Notes: a model not told the origin generated them from the sequence alone. A DNA stretch of 5,789 bases from Caldifarciminota bacterium UBA3073 (GCA_002366725.1 DFBT01000098.1:44614-50402); one strand, 5' to 3'; shown: positions 1 to 5,559, counted from the stretch's first letter. Numbers and translations are program-made.

Positions 1-30
1 GAAGCAACCCCCGAAGCAATCTCCCCCTGA
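1..30. repeat. Possible end of a dispersed intergenic repeat
   Basis: GAAGCAA occurs twice (1-7 and 13-19), and CGAAGCAATCTC resembles the end of an intergenic repeat I have often seen in metagenome-assembled genomes. The plus-strand frame open from the window edge stops at 28-30 after nine codons with no recognisable protein, so the tail of a gene entering from the left is possible but unsupported. Confidence 0.2.
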
Positions 31-35
31 CACAA

Positions 36-106
36 GTTATTAGGTCATTAGACTATTGGGTTATTATGTTGTTGACCTGGTGACATAACGACATCGCGAC
101 GATACT
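36..106. repeat. Degenerate 8-bp periodic repeat tract
   Basis: Units fall in a strict 8-bp register: GTTATTA at 36, GTCATTA at 44, ACTATTG at 52, GTTATTA at 60, GTTGTTG at 68, then a drift to ACATAACG (83-90) and ACATCGCG (91-98). The consensus changes gradually along the tract while the period is kept. It is non-coding. It is followed directly by a 7-bp tract at 109-150, and its reverse complement resembles the 8-bp tract at 766-797. Confidence 0.6.
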
Positions 107-108
107 AC

Positions 109-150
109 AATCTAAAATCTGTAATCTTCAATCTTTCAATCCTAAATCTC
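109..150. repeat. Degenerate heptamer repeat tract, AATCTnn units
   Basis: AATCT recurs every 7 bp at 109, 116, 123 and 130, then at 138 (as AATCC, one base out of step) and 145. Units are AATCTAA, AATCTGT, AATCTTC, AATCTTT and so on. The same AGTCTGT/AATCTTC unit pair occurs in the tract upstream of yjbQ (3450-3463), so the tracts share unit sequences as well as the period. Confidence 0.65.
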
Positions 151-208
151 CAAATGGTCTATTGCTTTTATTCTACCACAGAATACATAAAAAGTCAAGT
201 AAAAAATT

Positions 209-458
209 AACCACAGAGGACACAGAGAACACGAAGTATCTTTAAAATAGTCTGTGCTTTCTCTCATTAAACTCAAGCAGACCTCAGGTGAGCTCAGGCA
301 AGAAAAATATTAATGGCTCGACTGAGCGGCTCGGCTGAGCTCGCCGAAGGCTCGCCGAAGATGGACAATTTGAGCACATCTACCTGTCCATACGGATGCT
401 GTGCATCGGTAGACAGGCAGAGAAGAATAAATATTGTTTCTCCGTGCTCTCTGTGGTT
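209..458. repeat. Inverted-repeat-bounded ~250-bp non-coding element
   Basis: AACCACAGAG at 209-218 is the exact inverse of CTCTGTGGTT at 449-458, and the similarity continues imperfectly inward to about 24 bp on each side (209-232 and 435-458). Inside are two tandem 13-bp units (GGCTCGACTGAGC at 315-327 and GGCTCGGCTGAGC at 328-340), a perfect 11-bp tandem duplication GCTCGCCGAAG (339-349 and 350-360), and a long imperfect hairpin (383-417). The interior is more GC-rich than the flanks. Small open frames on both strands here (for example 313-495 plus and 587-294 minus) look like chance: compositions are odd, no start signals are visible, and the minus one runs through the tRNA. It could be a MITE-like non-autonomous element or a relic; no transposase and no clear target-site duplication are seen. 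Confidence 0.35.
383..417. other. Imperfect stem-loop inside the element
   Basis: CCTGTC (383-388) pairs with GACAGG (412-417). After a 2-base bulge TAC (391-393) pairs with GTA (409-411), and after a G/G mismatch GATGC (395-399) pairs with GCATC (403-407) around a TGT loop. No T-run follows on either strand, so it does not look like an intrinsic terminator. Confidence 0.4.
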
Positions 459-491
459 GAGAGACTTTTTCAGCAACTTCCAAAAAAAAAC

Positions 492-520
492 TTGACAAAT
501 CCCAAAATTTATGGTAAAAT
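492..520 (+). promoter_or_regulatory. Sigma70-type promoter of the tRNA-Gly gene
   Basis: TTGACA (492-497) and TAAAAT (515-520) are separated by 17 bp, a perfect -35 and a one-mismatch -10 at optimal spacing. The expected transcription start is about 526-528, only a few bases before the mature tRNA 5' end at 531, so the precursor leader would be very short. Confidence 0.85.
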
Positions 521-530
521 ATATAAATTC

Positions 531-602
531 GCGGGGATAATTCAGTGGTAGAATGCCTGCTTGCCAAGCAGGTCGTCGCGGGTTCAAGTCCCGTTCCCCG
601 CT
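531..602 (+). tRNA. tRNA-Gly (anticodon GCC)
   Basis: The full cloverleaf folds by eye. The acceptor stem is GCGGGGA (531-537) with TCCCCGC (595-601), and T602 is the discriminator, as is usual for bacterial tRNA-Gly. The D stem is ATTC (540-543) with GAAT (551-554). The anticodon stem is CCTGC (556-560) with GCAGG (568-572), with loop TTGCCAA and anticodon GCC at 563-565, reading GGC and GGU codons. The T stem is 578-582 with 590-594, including one G-T pair, and the loop is TTCAAGT. CCA is not encoded, so it would be added after transcription. It has its own promoter upstream and a T-run immediately downstream, so it looks like a single-gene transcription unit. No second copy of its 3' end is visible nearby, hence no sign of use as an integration site within this window. 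Confidence 0.97.
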
Positions 603-615
603 TTTTTAAATTTTT
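602..615 (+). terminator. T-rich stretch, possible tRNA terminator
   Basis: Six T's (602-607) follow the acceptor stem directly and five more lie at 611-615. With the GC-rich T arm and acceptor as the stem this could act as a simple terminator. The next promoter begins at 619, which also implies that tRNA transcription ends here. There is no dedicated hairpin, so the call is tentative. Confidence 0.35.
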
Positions 616-618
616 ATA

Positions 619-647
619 TTGACAAAATTAAATTTTTGGTGTATAAT
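619..647 (+). promoter_or_regulatory. Full-consensus sigma70 promoter upstream of the M23 gene
   Basis: TTGACA (619-624) and TATAAT (642-647) are both exact consensus hexamers with an exact 17-bp spacer. The expected start is about 653-655, giving a leader of roughly 237 nt before the M23 peptidase ATG at 891. No other gene lies between. A promoter this strong for a peptidoglycan hydrolase would normally need control, and the overlapping inverted repeat (635-659) supplies a plausible site. Confidence 0.85.
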
Positions 648-659
648 AAATACACCAAA
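635..659. promoter_or_regulatory. Putative operator: 10-bp inverted repeat over the -10 box
   Basis: TTTGGTGTAT (635-644) and ATACACCAAA (650-659) are perfect inverted copies with a 5-bp spacer. The dyad centre (647) is the last base of the -10 hexamer and the right arm covers the expected start site. Position and symmetry fit a dimeric repressor that blocks RNA polymerase. I cannot assign a regulator family; the GTGTAT/ATACAC core is vaguely like GntR-family sites. No regulator gene is in the window. No T-run follows the dyad, arguing against a terminator. Confidence 0.6.
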
Positions 660-681
660 TTATGAGTTAAGAAACCATTCA

Positions 682-708
682 CCCTGTGAAATAATTTATT
701 TCACAGGG
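682..708. other. Perfect 12-bp hairpin in the leader
   Basis: CCCTGTGAAATA (682-693) and TATTTCACAGGG (697-708) are exact inverse copies around an ATT loop. It would form in the leader RNA about 30 nt after the predicted start. No U-run follows (the sequence continues CAGGGATTGC), so it is not a typical terminator. The TGTGAAA/TTTCACA half-sites recall Rex- or CRP-type sites, but the spacing is wrong for Rex. It may be a second operator, an RNA-stabilising stem, or a dispersed palindromic repeat. Confidence 0.5.
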
Positions 709-727
709 CAGGGATTGCACGAGATAC

Positions 728-797
728 AAACCATTAAGTTACCAAGTTATTTTCCAGCGTGTTCTTTAATTACTTAATTACCCAATAACCTAATTAC
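728..797. repeat. Two short 8-bp periodic repeat blocks in the leader
   Basis: AAACCATT, AAGTTACC and AAGTTATT stand in 8-bp register at 728-751. TTAATTAC twice, CCAATAAC and CTAATTAC stand in register at 766-797. The reverse complement of the second block (GTAATTAG, GTTATTGG and so on) resembles the tract at 36-66. The rest of 603-890 holds the promoter, operator and hairpin described separately, plus a 10-bp palindrome TTATGCATAA at 866-875; no small gene is seen. Confidence 0.55.
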
Positions 798-890
798 TAT
801 CTTTGTTGTAAGGCCTTTCGTTTATCGTCCGTGTTATTCAATCGGTACCGTTCTTCGGGAAGCACTTATGCATAATCTGGAGTTATAGAT

Positions 891-1772
891 ATGCAGAAAT
901 GGACTGTAAGAATAGGCAGAAAGACCTTTACTGTGTCAAAATGGCAGATATTCGCCCTACTTCTGCCATTTATTTTTATCATCTGCCTCTCACTGTGGTC
1001 TTATGGAAACATCCTGTATTCTGTAATATTAAATGTGAACAAGTCTCTCCTGACCAAAAAGAGGGACAAATATATGGAGAAGATTACAGAAATTGACCAC
1101 ATGGTACAGAGTCTCGAAAGGAGATACTCAAAAATAGTTTTTCGGGACGAAACCTTGAGGTCTGCTTTAGATATCCCTTCACAGAAGGAAGCGAGAATGC
1201 TCGGAACGGGTGGCAGGTACCCACACGATGAGACAAACGGCGTGCTGGACAGGAAGGTGGTCACACTCGGTAAGAAACTGGAAAAGATGAGGAGAGAACA
1301 GGCGCTGGAGGTAAAGAGCCTTTCCGACCTCGAATTAAATCTAATAAGGTCGAGAGACCAACTTGAGCACACGCCATCTATCATGCCCACATGGGGAAGA
1401 ATGACATCTGGCTTTGGATGGAGAAGGGACCCGTTTACGGGAAAAAGGCGTTTTCATAACGGTGTAGACATAGCAAACAAAAAAGGAACTCCGGTGGTGG
1501 CGACCGCATCAGGTGAGACAATCTATGTGGGCAGGATGGGTCATCTTGGAACCTGTGTAAAAATTAATCACGGTTACGGCTATACATCACTCTACGGGCA
1601 TCTTAAAGGTGCCGTAGTAAAAACTGGGGACAGGGTGAAGAGGGGAGATATAATAGGATATATGGGTAATTCAGGAAGGTCAACAGGCCCTCATCTTCAC
1701 TACACAGTACTTAAATATGGAAAGGATGTAAACCCTTTAGATTACATTTTGATGGCCAATATAATATACTGA
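891..1772 (+). CDS. Membrane-anchored M23 (LytM-type) peptidoglycan endopeptidase
   Basis: This 293-residue protein should cut peptide cross-links of peptidoglycan with a zinc centre on the outer face of the cytoplasmic membrane. Residues 1-17 are basic and cytoplasmic, about 20-47 form one membrane helix (uncleaved anchor), and about 50-95 and 118-160 are charged, heptad-like coiled-coil stretches split by a Gly/Pro-rich linker. The catalytic domain spans about 165-287. Visible motifs are HNGVD (H189 and D193, zinc ligands), YGHL (H237) and GPHLH (H268 catalytic, H270 ligand). All key residues are present, so it should be active, unlike degenerate EnvC/NlpD-type activators. The ATG at 891 has GGAG at 879-882, 8 bases upstream. 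lnt follows after 27 bp, suggesting one transcript. Such anchored coiled-coil M23 proteins often act in growth or division, but the precise role is not shown by sequence. Confidence 0.92.
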   Translation: MQKWTVRIGRKTFTVSKWQIFALLLPFIFIICLSLWSYGNILYSVILNVNKSLLTKKRDKYMEKITEIDHMVQSLERRYSKIVFRDETLRSALDIPSQKEARMLGTGGRYPHDETNGVLDRKVVTLGKKLEKMRREQALEVKSLSDLELNLIRSRDQLEHTPSIMPTWGRMTSGFGWRRDPFTGKRRFHNGVDIANKKGTPVVATASGETIYVGRMGHLGTCVKINHGYGYTSLYGHLKGAVVKTGDRVKRGDIIGYMGNSGRSTGPHLHYTVLKYGKDVNPLDYILMANIIY

Positions 1773-1799
1773 TACAGAATGTGACCTTCAGATGACAGA

Positions 1800-3326
1800 A
1801 TGCAAAGACACATACAAAAATCTGAAATCTCTCCGCCATTGGGGATATTACTCTCCGTAGTATCGGGACTACTGTTGTTTTCCTCTTTTGTCTATTTTCC
1901 TTATCTCTCCTTTATATCTTTTATACCCCTGTTATTTCTCATAGATGCTTCTTCCCCCGCAAAACTCTTCTTTTACGGACTCCTGGCCGGTTTTACCCTT
2001 TATATCCCCCTGCTCTCGTTCGTACTGGTGATGGAGGTGCCGATCAGGTTTTATCTCTATCTCGGTGTATTTCTCCTCTGGCTGTATCTATCTCTGTATT
2101 ACGGATTGTGGTGCAGTATTACAAAAATTATATTAGAGAGAAGCGGCAGTTTCGGCTGGATATCCTCCATCGTCCTCTTCGTCTCTCTCGAATTTTTGAG
2201 GTCGCTCACGAGGGAAATTGGGTTCCCGTGGGGTACCATTGGATACACACTCGTGCCGCAAAAATATCTCATCCAGATCGCAGATGTCACCGGCATCGCC
2301 GGTCTTTCATTTCTCGTTATCTTCACCAATGTCGTCTTATACAATTCCTTCAAAAGACCGGTTCTCATCATTCTCCCCATTCTCATATTCTCGGGCGTTA
2401 TGGGTTATAGTAGATGTAGAATAGAATCGCTCCAGAAACTTCAATTTACAACCCGAAATCAAGGCACCAAAATCACCGTTTTGGTAGTTCAACCAAACAT
2501 CTCGCCCGATATAAAAAGAAGGGTGGAGATGAATACAAGGAAAAGAGTGCTCAAAAAAGCCTCTCAAACGGAGCCACAAACCGATCTCATAGTATGGCCG
2601 GAATCAGCGCTGCCGGGTTACATGATCGAGGGAGGGGAACCCGAGAGAATAACGAGACAGATCGCCGATTCACTGCGAGTTCCCATTTTAATGGGTGGCT
2701 CGAGAATATCGTTTGAGGAAAAGAGAACGAAGGTGTATAACTCTGCATTTCTGGTGGAGCCCCACAAGGGCATTACGGAGTTTTATGACAAGATATACCT
2801 CGTGCCCTTCGGGGAGAGACTGCCATTAGACGAGTTCTTTCCCGCACTCCAAAAACTTGAATTTGGACAGGGAAGATTCTCACCGGGGGAGAGGAGAACA
2901 CTCTTTACGGTAAATGGTATGAGGTTCGGCGTTCTCATCTGTTTCGAGTCAATATTCCCAAGACATGTGAGAAAACTCGTAAAGGAGGGAGCGGATTTTA
3001 TGGTCAACATAACCGATGATTCCTGGTTTGGGAGAACATTTGGTCCATACGAACACGCGAGGATGGCCGTCTTAAGGGCTGTAGAAACGAGAAGGACATT
3101 CGTGAGATGTGGCAATACGGGAATATCCTATATTGCAACCCCGGAGGGAGAGATAAAACATAGAACGGAGTTGTTTGAGGAGGCGGTTATATCTGACGAT
3201 ATATATCCGGGCTCCACGGAAACACCCTATACAAAATATGGGGATGTGTTCTCGTATATAATGCTGATAATTGCAGTTATTTGTATTACAGGTGCAGTGT
3301 ATGGTCGGCGAACCTCTCGCTACTGA
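1800..3326 (+). CDS. lnt: Apolipoprotein N-acyltransferase
   Basis: Lnt transfers an acyl chain from a phospholipid to the amino group of the N-terminal diacylglyceryl-cysteine of lipoproteins, the last maturation step before Lol sorting; it acts at the periplasmic face of the inner membrane. The 508-residue length matches the family (E. coli about 512). Residues about 13-203 carry some seven hydrophobic helices, about 225-470 form the nitrilase-like domain, and about 483-501 form the last helix. The catalytic triad is visible: E268 in VWPESA, K331 in YDKIYL, and C381 in LICFES, with the conserved PFGE (E339) and the N404..D407-SWF segment. The ATG at 1800 is 27 bp after the M23 stop with no clear Shine-Dalgarno sequence, so translation may rely on the upstream gene. 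Its presence supports a diderm envelope. Confidence 0.96.
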   Translation: MQRHIQKSEISPPLGILLSVVSGLLLFSSFVYFPYLSFISFIPLLFLIDASSPAKLFFYGLLAGFTLYIPLLSFVLVMEVPIRFYLYLGVFLLWLYLSLYYGLWCSITKIILERSGSFGWISSIVLFVSLEFLRSLTREIGFPWGTIGYTLVPQKYLIQIADVTGIAGLSFLVIFTNVVLYNSFKRPVLIILPILIFSGVMGYSRCRIESLQKLQFTTRNQGTKITVLVVQPNISPDIKRRVEMNTRKRVLKKASQTEPQTDLIVWPESALPGYMIEGGEPERITRQIADSLRVPILMGGSRISFEEKRTKVYNSAFLVEPHKGITEFYDKIYLVPFGERLPLDEFFPALQKLEFGQGRFSPGERRTLFTVNGMRFGVLICFESIFPRHVRKLVKEGADFMVNITDDSWFGRTFGPYEHARMAVLRAVETRRTFVRCGNTGISYIATPEGEIKHRTELFEEAVISDDIYPGSTETPYTKYGDVFSYIMLIIAVICITGAVYGRRTSRY

Positions 3327-3342
3327 AGAAAAATTAAATATC

Positions 3343-3362
3343 CCTGCCTGCCGGCAGGCAGG
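3343..3362. repeat. Perfect 20-bp GC-rich palindrome
   Basis: CCTGCCTGCC (3343-3352) is followed directly by its inverse GGCAGGCAGG (3353-3362), 16 bp after the lnt stop. It is very GC-rich in an AT-rich spacer. No T-run follows closely on either strand, so intrinsic termination is doubtful. I recall this palindrome as a frequent dispersed element in several candidate-phylum assemblies, but cannot verify that here. Confidence 0.6.
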
Positions 3363-3372
3363 AAAATGCAAA

Positions 3373-3526
3373 TTGTAAAAAATCAAAAATCCAGACTAAA
3401 GACCGAAGACTGAAGACATAAAACTAAAAATAAAAGGTCTTTGGTCTCAAGTCTGTAATCTTCTATTTAATATTTGGGACAACTTCTAAATTTTGATATC
3501 TAATTTTTAATTTTTGATTTTACTAT
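3373..3526. repeat. Degenerate heptamer tract, about 22 units
   Basis: From 3373 to 3526 the sequence can be cut into consecutive 7-bp units with slowly changing consensus: GACTAAA, GACCGAA, GACTGAA, GACATAA (3394-3421), then GGTCTTT, GGTCTCA, AGTCTGT, AATCTTC (3436-3463), then TATTTAA, TATTTGG (3464-3477) and TCTAATT, TTTAATT, TTTGATT (3499-3519). GACTnnA units become GGTCTnn units, which are partial inverses of each other. The tract ends a few bases before the yjbQ ribosome-binding site. No convincing promoter is visible inside it. Confidence 0.65.
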
Positions 3527-3537
3527 ATGGGGGACAT

Positions 3538-3951
3538 ATGCACTACGAATTTACTGTGTCCACGAAATCCAGTGAAGAACTCATCGATATCACCAATAAT
3601 GTGGAGGAGGTTGTGCAGAAAAGCGACACGAGAGAAGGAGTATGTATCGTATACATTCCACACGCGACCGCCGGGATAATACTGAATGAGAGCGCGGACC
3701 CGAATATTAAGAGAGATTTTCTCTCGGCACTCGACAGGGTGATACCGAGACACGCCGGTTATTTGCACGACAGAATCGACAACAATGCGCACGCACATAT
3801 AAAATCGGCAATCGTGGGGTCATCTGTAACCATACCCCTAAGCGATGGGCATCTGGGACTCGGCACCTGGCAGGCGGTAATGCTCTGTGAGTTCGATGGA
3901 CCGAGGTCGAGAAGAAGGGTGGTAATCAAGATAATACCGGCATCTGCGTAG
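3538..3951 (+). CDS. yjbQ: YjbQ/UPF0047 family protein
   Basis: A 137-residue single-domain protein of usual family length. Family hallmarks are HATAG (42-46), LNESADP (49-55), H77, the DNNAHAHIKS stretch (81-90), LGTWQ (108-112) and CEFDGPR (117-123). The conserved His, Asn, Glu and Asp residues suggest an enzymatic pocket. Some members have been linked to a weak thiamine-phosphate-synthase-like activity in E. coli, but the real substrate is unsettled, and no thiamine gene lies nearby. The C-terminal EFDGPR form puts it with the YugU-like rather than the E. coli-like branch. I chose the ATG at 3538: GGGGGA at 3529-3534 serves as a close ribosome-binding site, and the upstream in-frame TTG at 3514 lies inside the repeat tract. 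It is separated from lnt by 211 bp of repeats and converges with the minus-strand genes across 74 bp, where no terminator hairpin is seen. Confidence 0.93.
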   Translation: MHYEFTVSTKSSEELIDITNNVEEVVQKSDTREGVCIVYIPHATAGIILNESADPNIKRDFLSALDRVIPRHAGYLHDRIDNNAHAHIKSAIVGSSVTIPLSDGHLGLGTWQAVMLCEFDGPRSRRRVVIKIIPASA

Positions 3952-4025
3952 AGTCAGAAATCAATTTTTTTCTTGCGCGTGGAGTTGTAGAGATAACGAG
4001 GAGAGATATGAGTTCGGGGATGGCG

Positions 4026-4625
4026 TTATATCACGTGGAGCCACTCCTCGAGGAGAAAGTAGATTCTGCCGATGAGGAGGGAAATTCTCGCCATTACCGT
4101 ATAACCGAATGAAGCACCGAACGCGACCATCAGAAACATCCTTCCAATCCTTGCCGATACACCAACTGCTCCCTTGTGCTGCGTTGAGAAGAAGAAATAG
4201 AGAAGTCCGGTCGCAACACCAACAATGAGGATTACATTGTTGATATTGTTCAGGGGGACTATTGTTGCCCTTGCCTGTGCAAGGGCGTTTGTCTGAAGGA
4301 ATGTAACGAGATAATATCCCGATGTCATCCCAACGATGAAAGCCAGGGGCCACCTCGAGAGCCAACCGATTTTTGGAAAGAGACGAAGTAACATCAATAT
4401 CCCAAGTGTAAGTGGTATCAATAATATGAGTCTGTGCTCCATAAAAAGTGGTCTGCCGAGATTGGGGAGCAGGACATTATACCACGAGTACATCGCCCAG
4501 TATCCGGCAGATACCCCCACAAAAAGATGCTCGGCGAACCTGTAGAAAGGATTATCCTTGTAGAGGAATGAAAATATACAGAGGGTCAGTAATGCCGCTA
4601 TCCATATGCCTATCGTATGTATCAT
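4026..4625 (-). CDS. Unrecognised six-helix membrane protein with triplicated motif
   Basis: I do not recognise this 199-residue protein. It is strongly hydrophobic, with likely helices at about 3-21, 33-53, 65-82, 92-111, 129-147 and 160-180, and an amphipathic tail ending EEWLHVI. The pattern R-x7-G-x-[S/T]-x-G-Y occurs three times: R29/GVSAGY (37-42), R91/GMTSGY (99-104) and R162/GASFGY (170-175), each in the even-numbered helix. This suggests three related helical hairpins from internal duplication. A polar segment KDNPFYRFAEH (23-33) joins helices 1 and 2. The ATG is the farthest upstream start; AGGA lies only 2 bases before it, so initiation looks weak. It is downstream of the 273-residue membrane protein, separated by a 108-bp repeat-filled gap, and probably works with it. 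A role in transport, sensing or assembly cannot be decided. Confidence 0.85.
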   Translation of the reverse strand: MIHTIGIWIAALLTLCIFSFLYKDNPFYRFAEHLFVGVSAGYWAMYSWYNVLLPNLGRPLFMEHRLILLIPLTLGILMLLRLFPKIGWLSRWPLAFIVGMTSGYYLVTFLQTNALAQARATIVPLNNINNVILIVGVATGLLYFFFSTQHKGAVGVSARIGRMFLMVAFGASFGYTVMARISLLIGRIYFLLEEWLHVI

Positions 4626-4639
4626 AATCCTAAAATAAA

Positions 4640-4687
4640 GGTCAAAAGGTCTGAAAGTCTAAAGGTCTAAGGATCTAAGAACTCCAA
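4640..4687. repeat. Degenerate 8-bp periodic repeat block
   Basis: Six units in strict 8-bp register: GGTCAAAA, GGTCTGAA, AGTCTAAA, GGTCTAAG, GATCTAAG and AACTCCAA. The core GGTCT is the same as in the heptamer tract at 3436-3449, but here with an 8-bp period. It lies in the gap between two minus-strand genes. Confidence 0.65.
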
Positions 4688-4690
4688 TTT

Positions 4691-4725
4691 ACGAAGCACG
4701 ATCTACGAATCACGGTTAACGAGCT
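4691..4725. repeat. Heptamer repeat block, ACGAnnn units
   Basis: Five consecutive units in 7-bp register: ACGAAGC, ACGATCT, ACGAATC, ACGGTTA and ACGAGCT. It follows the 8-bp block (4640-4687) after three bases and ends 8 bp from the stop codon of the 273-residue protein gene. Confidence 0.65.
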
Positions 4726-4733
4726 GAATTTTC

Positions 4734-5555
4734 TCACCTGGAATTACTCCTCTTTTTAAGGAAAAATATCGCATTCCCGAATACTATAAAAAATACTATT
4801 ACCGCGTGAGCAAAAGATTGTGCGTCCATTCCGGCGGTAGCGAGACCGGGCAGTTTGATAAGTTGCTCGTATTCTGCCGCCCCCTTCATACCGCCCACAA
4901 GACCAACAAGTTGACCCGACTGAAGATAGGGATAGAAGGCGGGTGCCTGTACCGCAGTGCTCCCACAACCAACTTTCTTACCGTATCTTGCCTGTGCGAT
5001 CATCACCCAGTGCCTCACCCCCGGATCGCCCGCAGAAAATGTCACTACGAGTTTGAATGGCTCTAAATTATCTATTCCGTTGAGTATCGGCAACTCATCG
5101 ATATCCCTCCCGGTGTAATCCTGAGGGAAAACGTTCCTTAAGTCTGTTGATATACCCGAAATCACTACTATTCCCCCGGTCTTGTAACCGAGATTTACGA
5201 AATCCACCCCGTATTCCTTCCCGTATTCTTCTGCAGCCTTTTCGAGATTTGCCTCTCCCAATAAAACTCCCTGTGGCCACAACCCGAGGCTGACTATCTT
5301 CAGGTCTTCCCTGAAACACTGCCTGATAACTGACAGTGCCATGGGATCAAGTTCTGCCATAGATGCGGGGTCATAGTCAAAAGATAAGAAGACATATGAA
5401 CCCGGGGCCAGGGACTCTATCTCTCTGTACAATCTCCTTGCGGGCTCGCTCACCTGTATTGCAAGTCCCACGGGAAAGAGAATAGCGATAATTACGACCA
5501 CAGCGAGTATGGCAAATATAATTCGTCTATCTGTTTTGAGCAATTTATCAAGCAT
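4734..5555 (-). CDS. Unrecognised two-helix membrane protein with large extracytoplasmic domain
   Basis: I do not recognise this protein. From the ATG at 5555 it has 273 residues: a short basic N-terminus, a membrane helix at about 12-34, a soluble region of about 210 residues, a second helix at about 247-266, and a basic tail KKRSNSR. By the positive-inside rule both ends are cytoplasmic and the middle is outside. The soluble part alternates hydrophobic strands and helices (an alpha/beta look) with notable segments SFDYDP (58-63), LGLWPQG (90-96), FSAGDPG (173-179) and a Gly-rich stretch about 209-230 containing SGQLVG and KGAAEYE. An in-frame TTG at 5570 would add five residues, but it lies within a tandem repeat; neither start has a Shine-Dalgarno sequence. 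It sits between two other membrane-protein genes on the same strand, so a joint complex is likely. A ligand-binding or assembly role is possible but unproven. Confidence 0.85.
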   Translation of the reverse strand: MLDKLLKTDRRIIFAILAVVVIIAILFPVGLAIQVSEPARRLYREIESLAPGSYVFLSFDYDPASMAELDPMALSVIRQCFREDLKIVSLGLWPQGVLLGEANLEKAAEEYGKEYGVDFVNLGYKTGGIVVISGISTDLRNVFPQDYTGRDIDELPILNGIDNLEPFKLVVTFSAGDPGVRHWVMIAQARYGKKVGCGSTAVQAPAFYPYLQSGQLVGLVGGMKGAAEYEQLIKLPGLATAGMDAQSFAHAVIVFFIVFGNAIFFLKKRSNSR

Positions 5556-5559
5556 ACAA

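Noticed and set aside
36..150. CRISPR array
   Set aside because: Units are only 7-8 bp with no spacers or longer direct repeats; no cas genes are present.
313..495. 60-residue plus-strand reading frame upstream of the tRNA
   Set aside because: It overlaps tandem duplications, a hairpin and the tRNA promoter -35 (492-497), has no ribosome-binding site, and reads as low-complexity translation of repeats.
294..587. 97- and 85-residue minus-strand reading frames
   Set aside because: They run antisense through the tRNA gene and its promoter and show no protein-like features.
531..602. tRNA-Gly as an integration site for a mobile element
   Set aside because: No duplicate of the tRNA 3' end and no integrase in the window.
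1001..1390. 129-residue minus-strand frame opposite the M23 gene
   Set aside because: Antisense shadow of a gene with full catalytic motifs; Ser/Leu-rich composition is typical of such shadows.
3493..3526. Promoter for yjbQ (TTGATA and TACTAT)
   Set aside because: Spacing is 22 bp and the region is an AT-rich repeat in which promoter-like words arise easily.
3514..3537. TTG start extending yjbQ by eight residues
   Set aside because: It lies in the heptamer tract; the ATG at 3538 has a G-rich ribosome-binding site just upstream and gives the usual family length.
3965..3971. T7 run after yjbQ as an intrinsic terminator
   Set aside because: No stem precedes the T-run, on either strand, in the 74-bp convergent gap.
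3961..4365. 134-residue minus-strand frame
   Set aside because: Overlaps the six-helix protein on the same strand in another frame; the hydrophobic six-helix frame with a triplicated motif is clearly the coding one.
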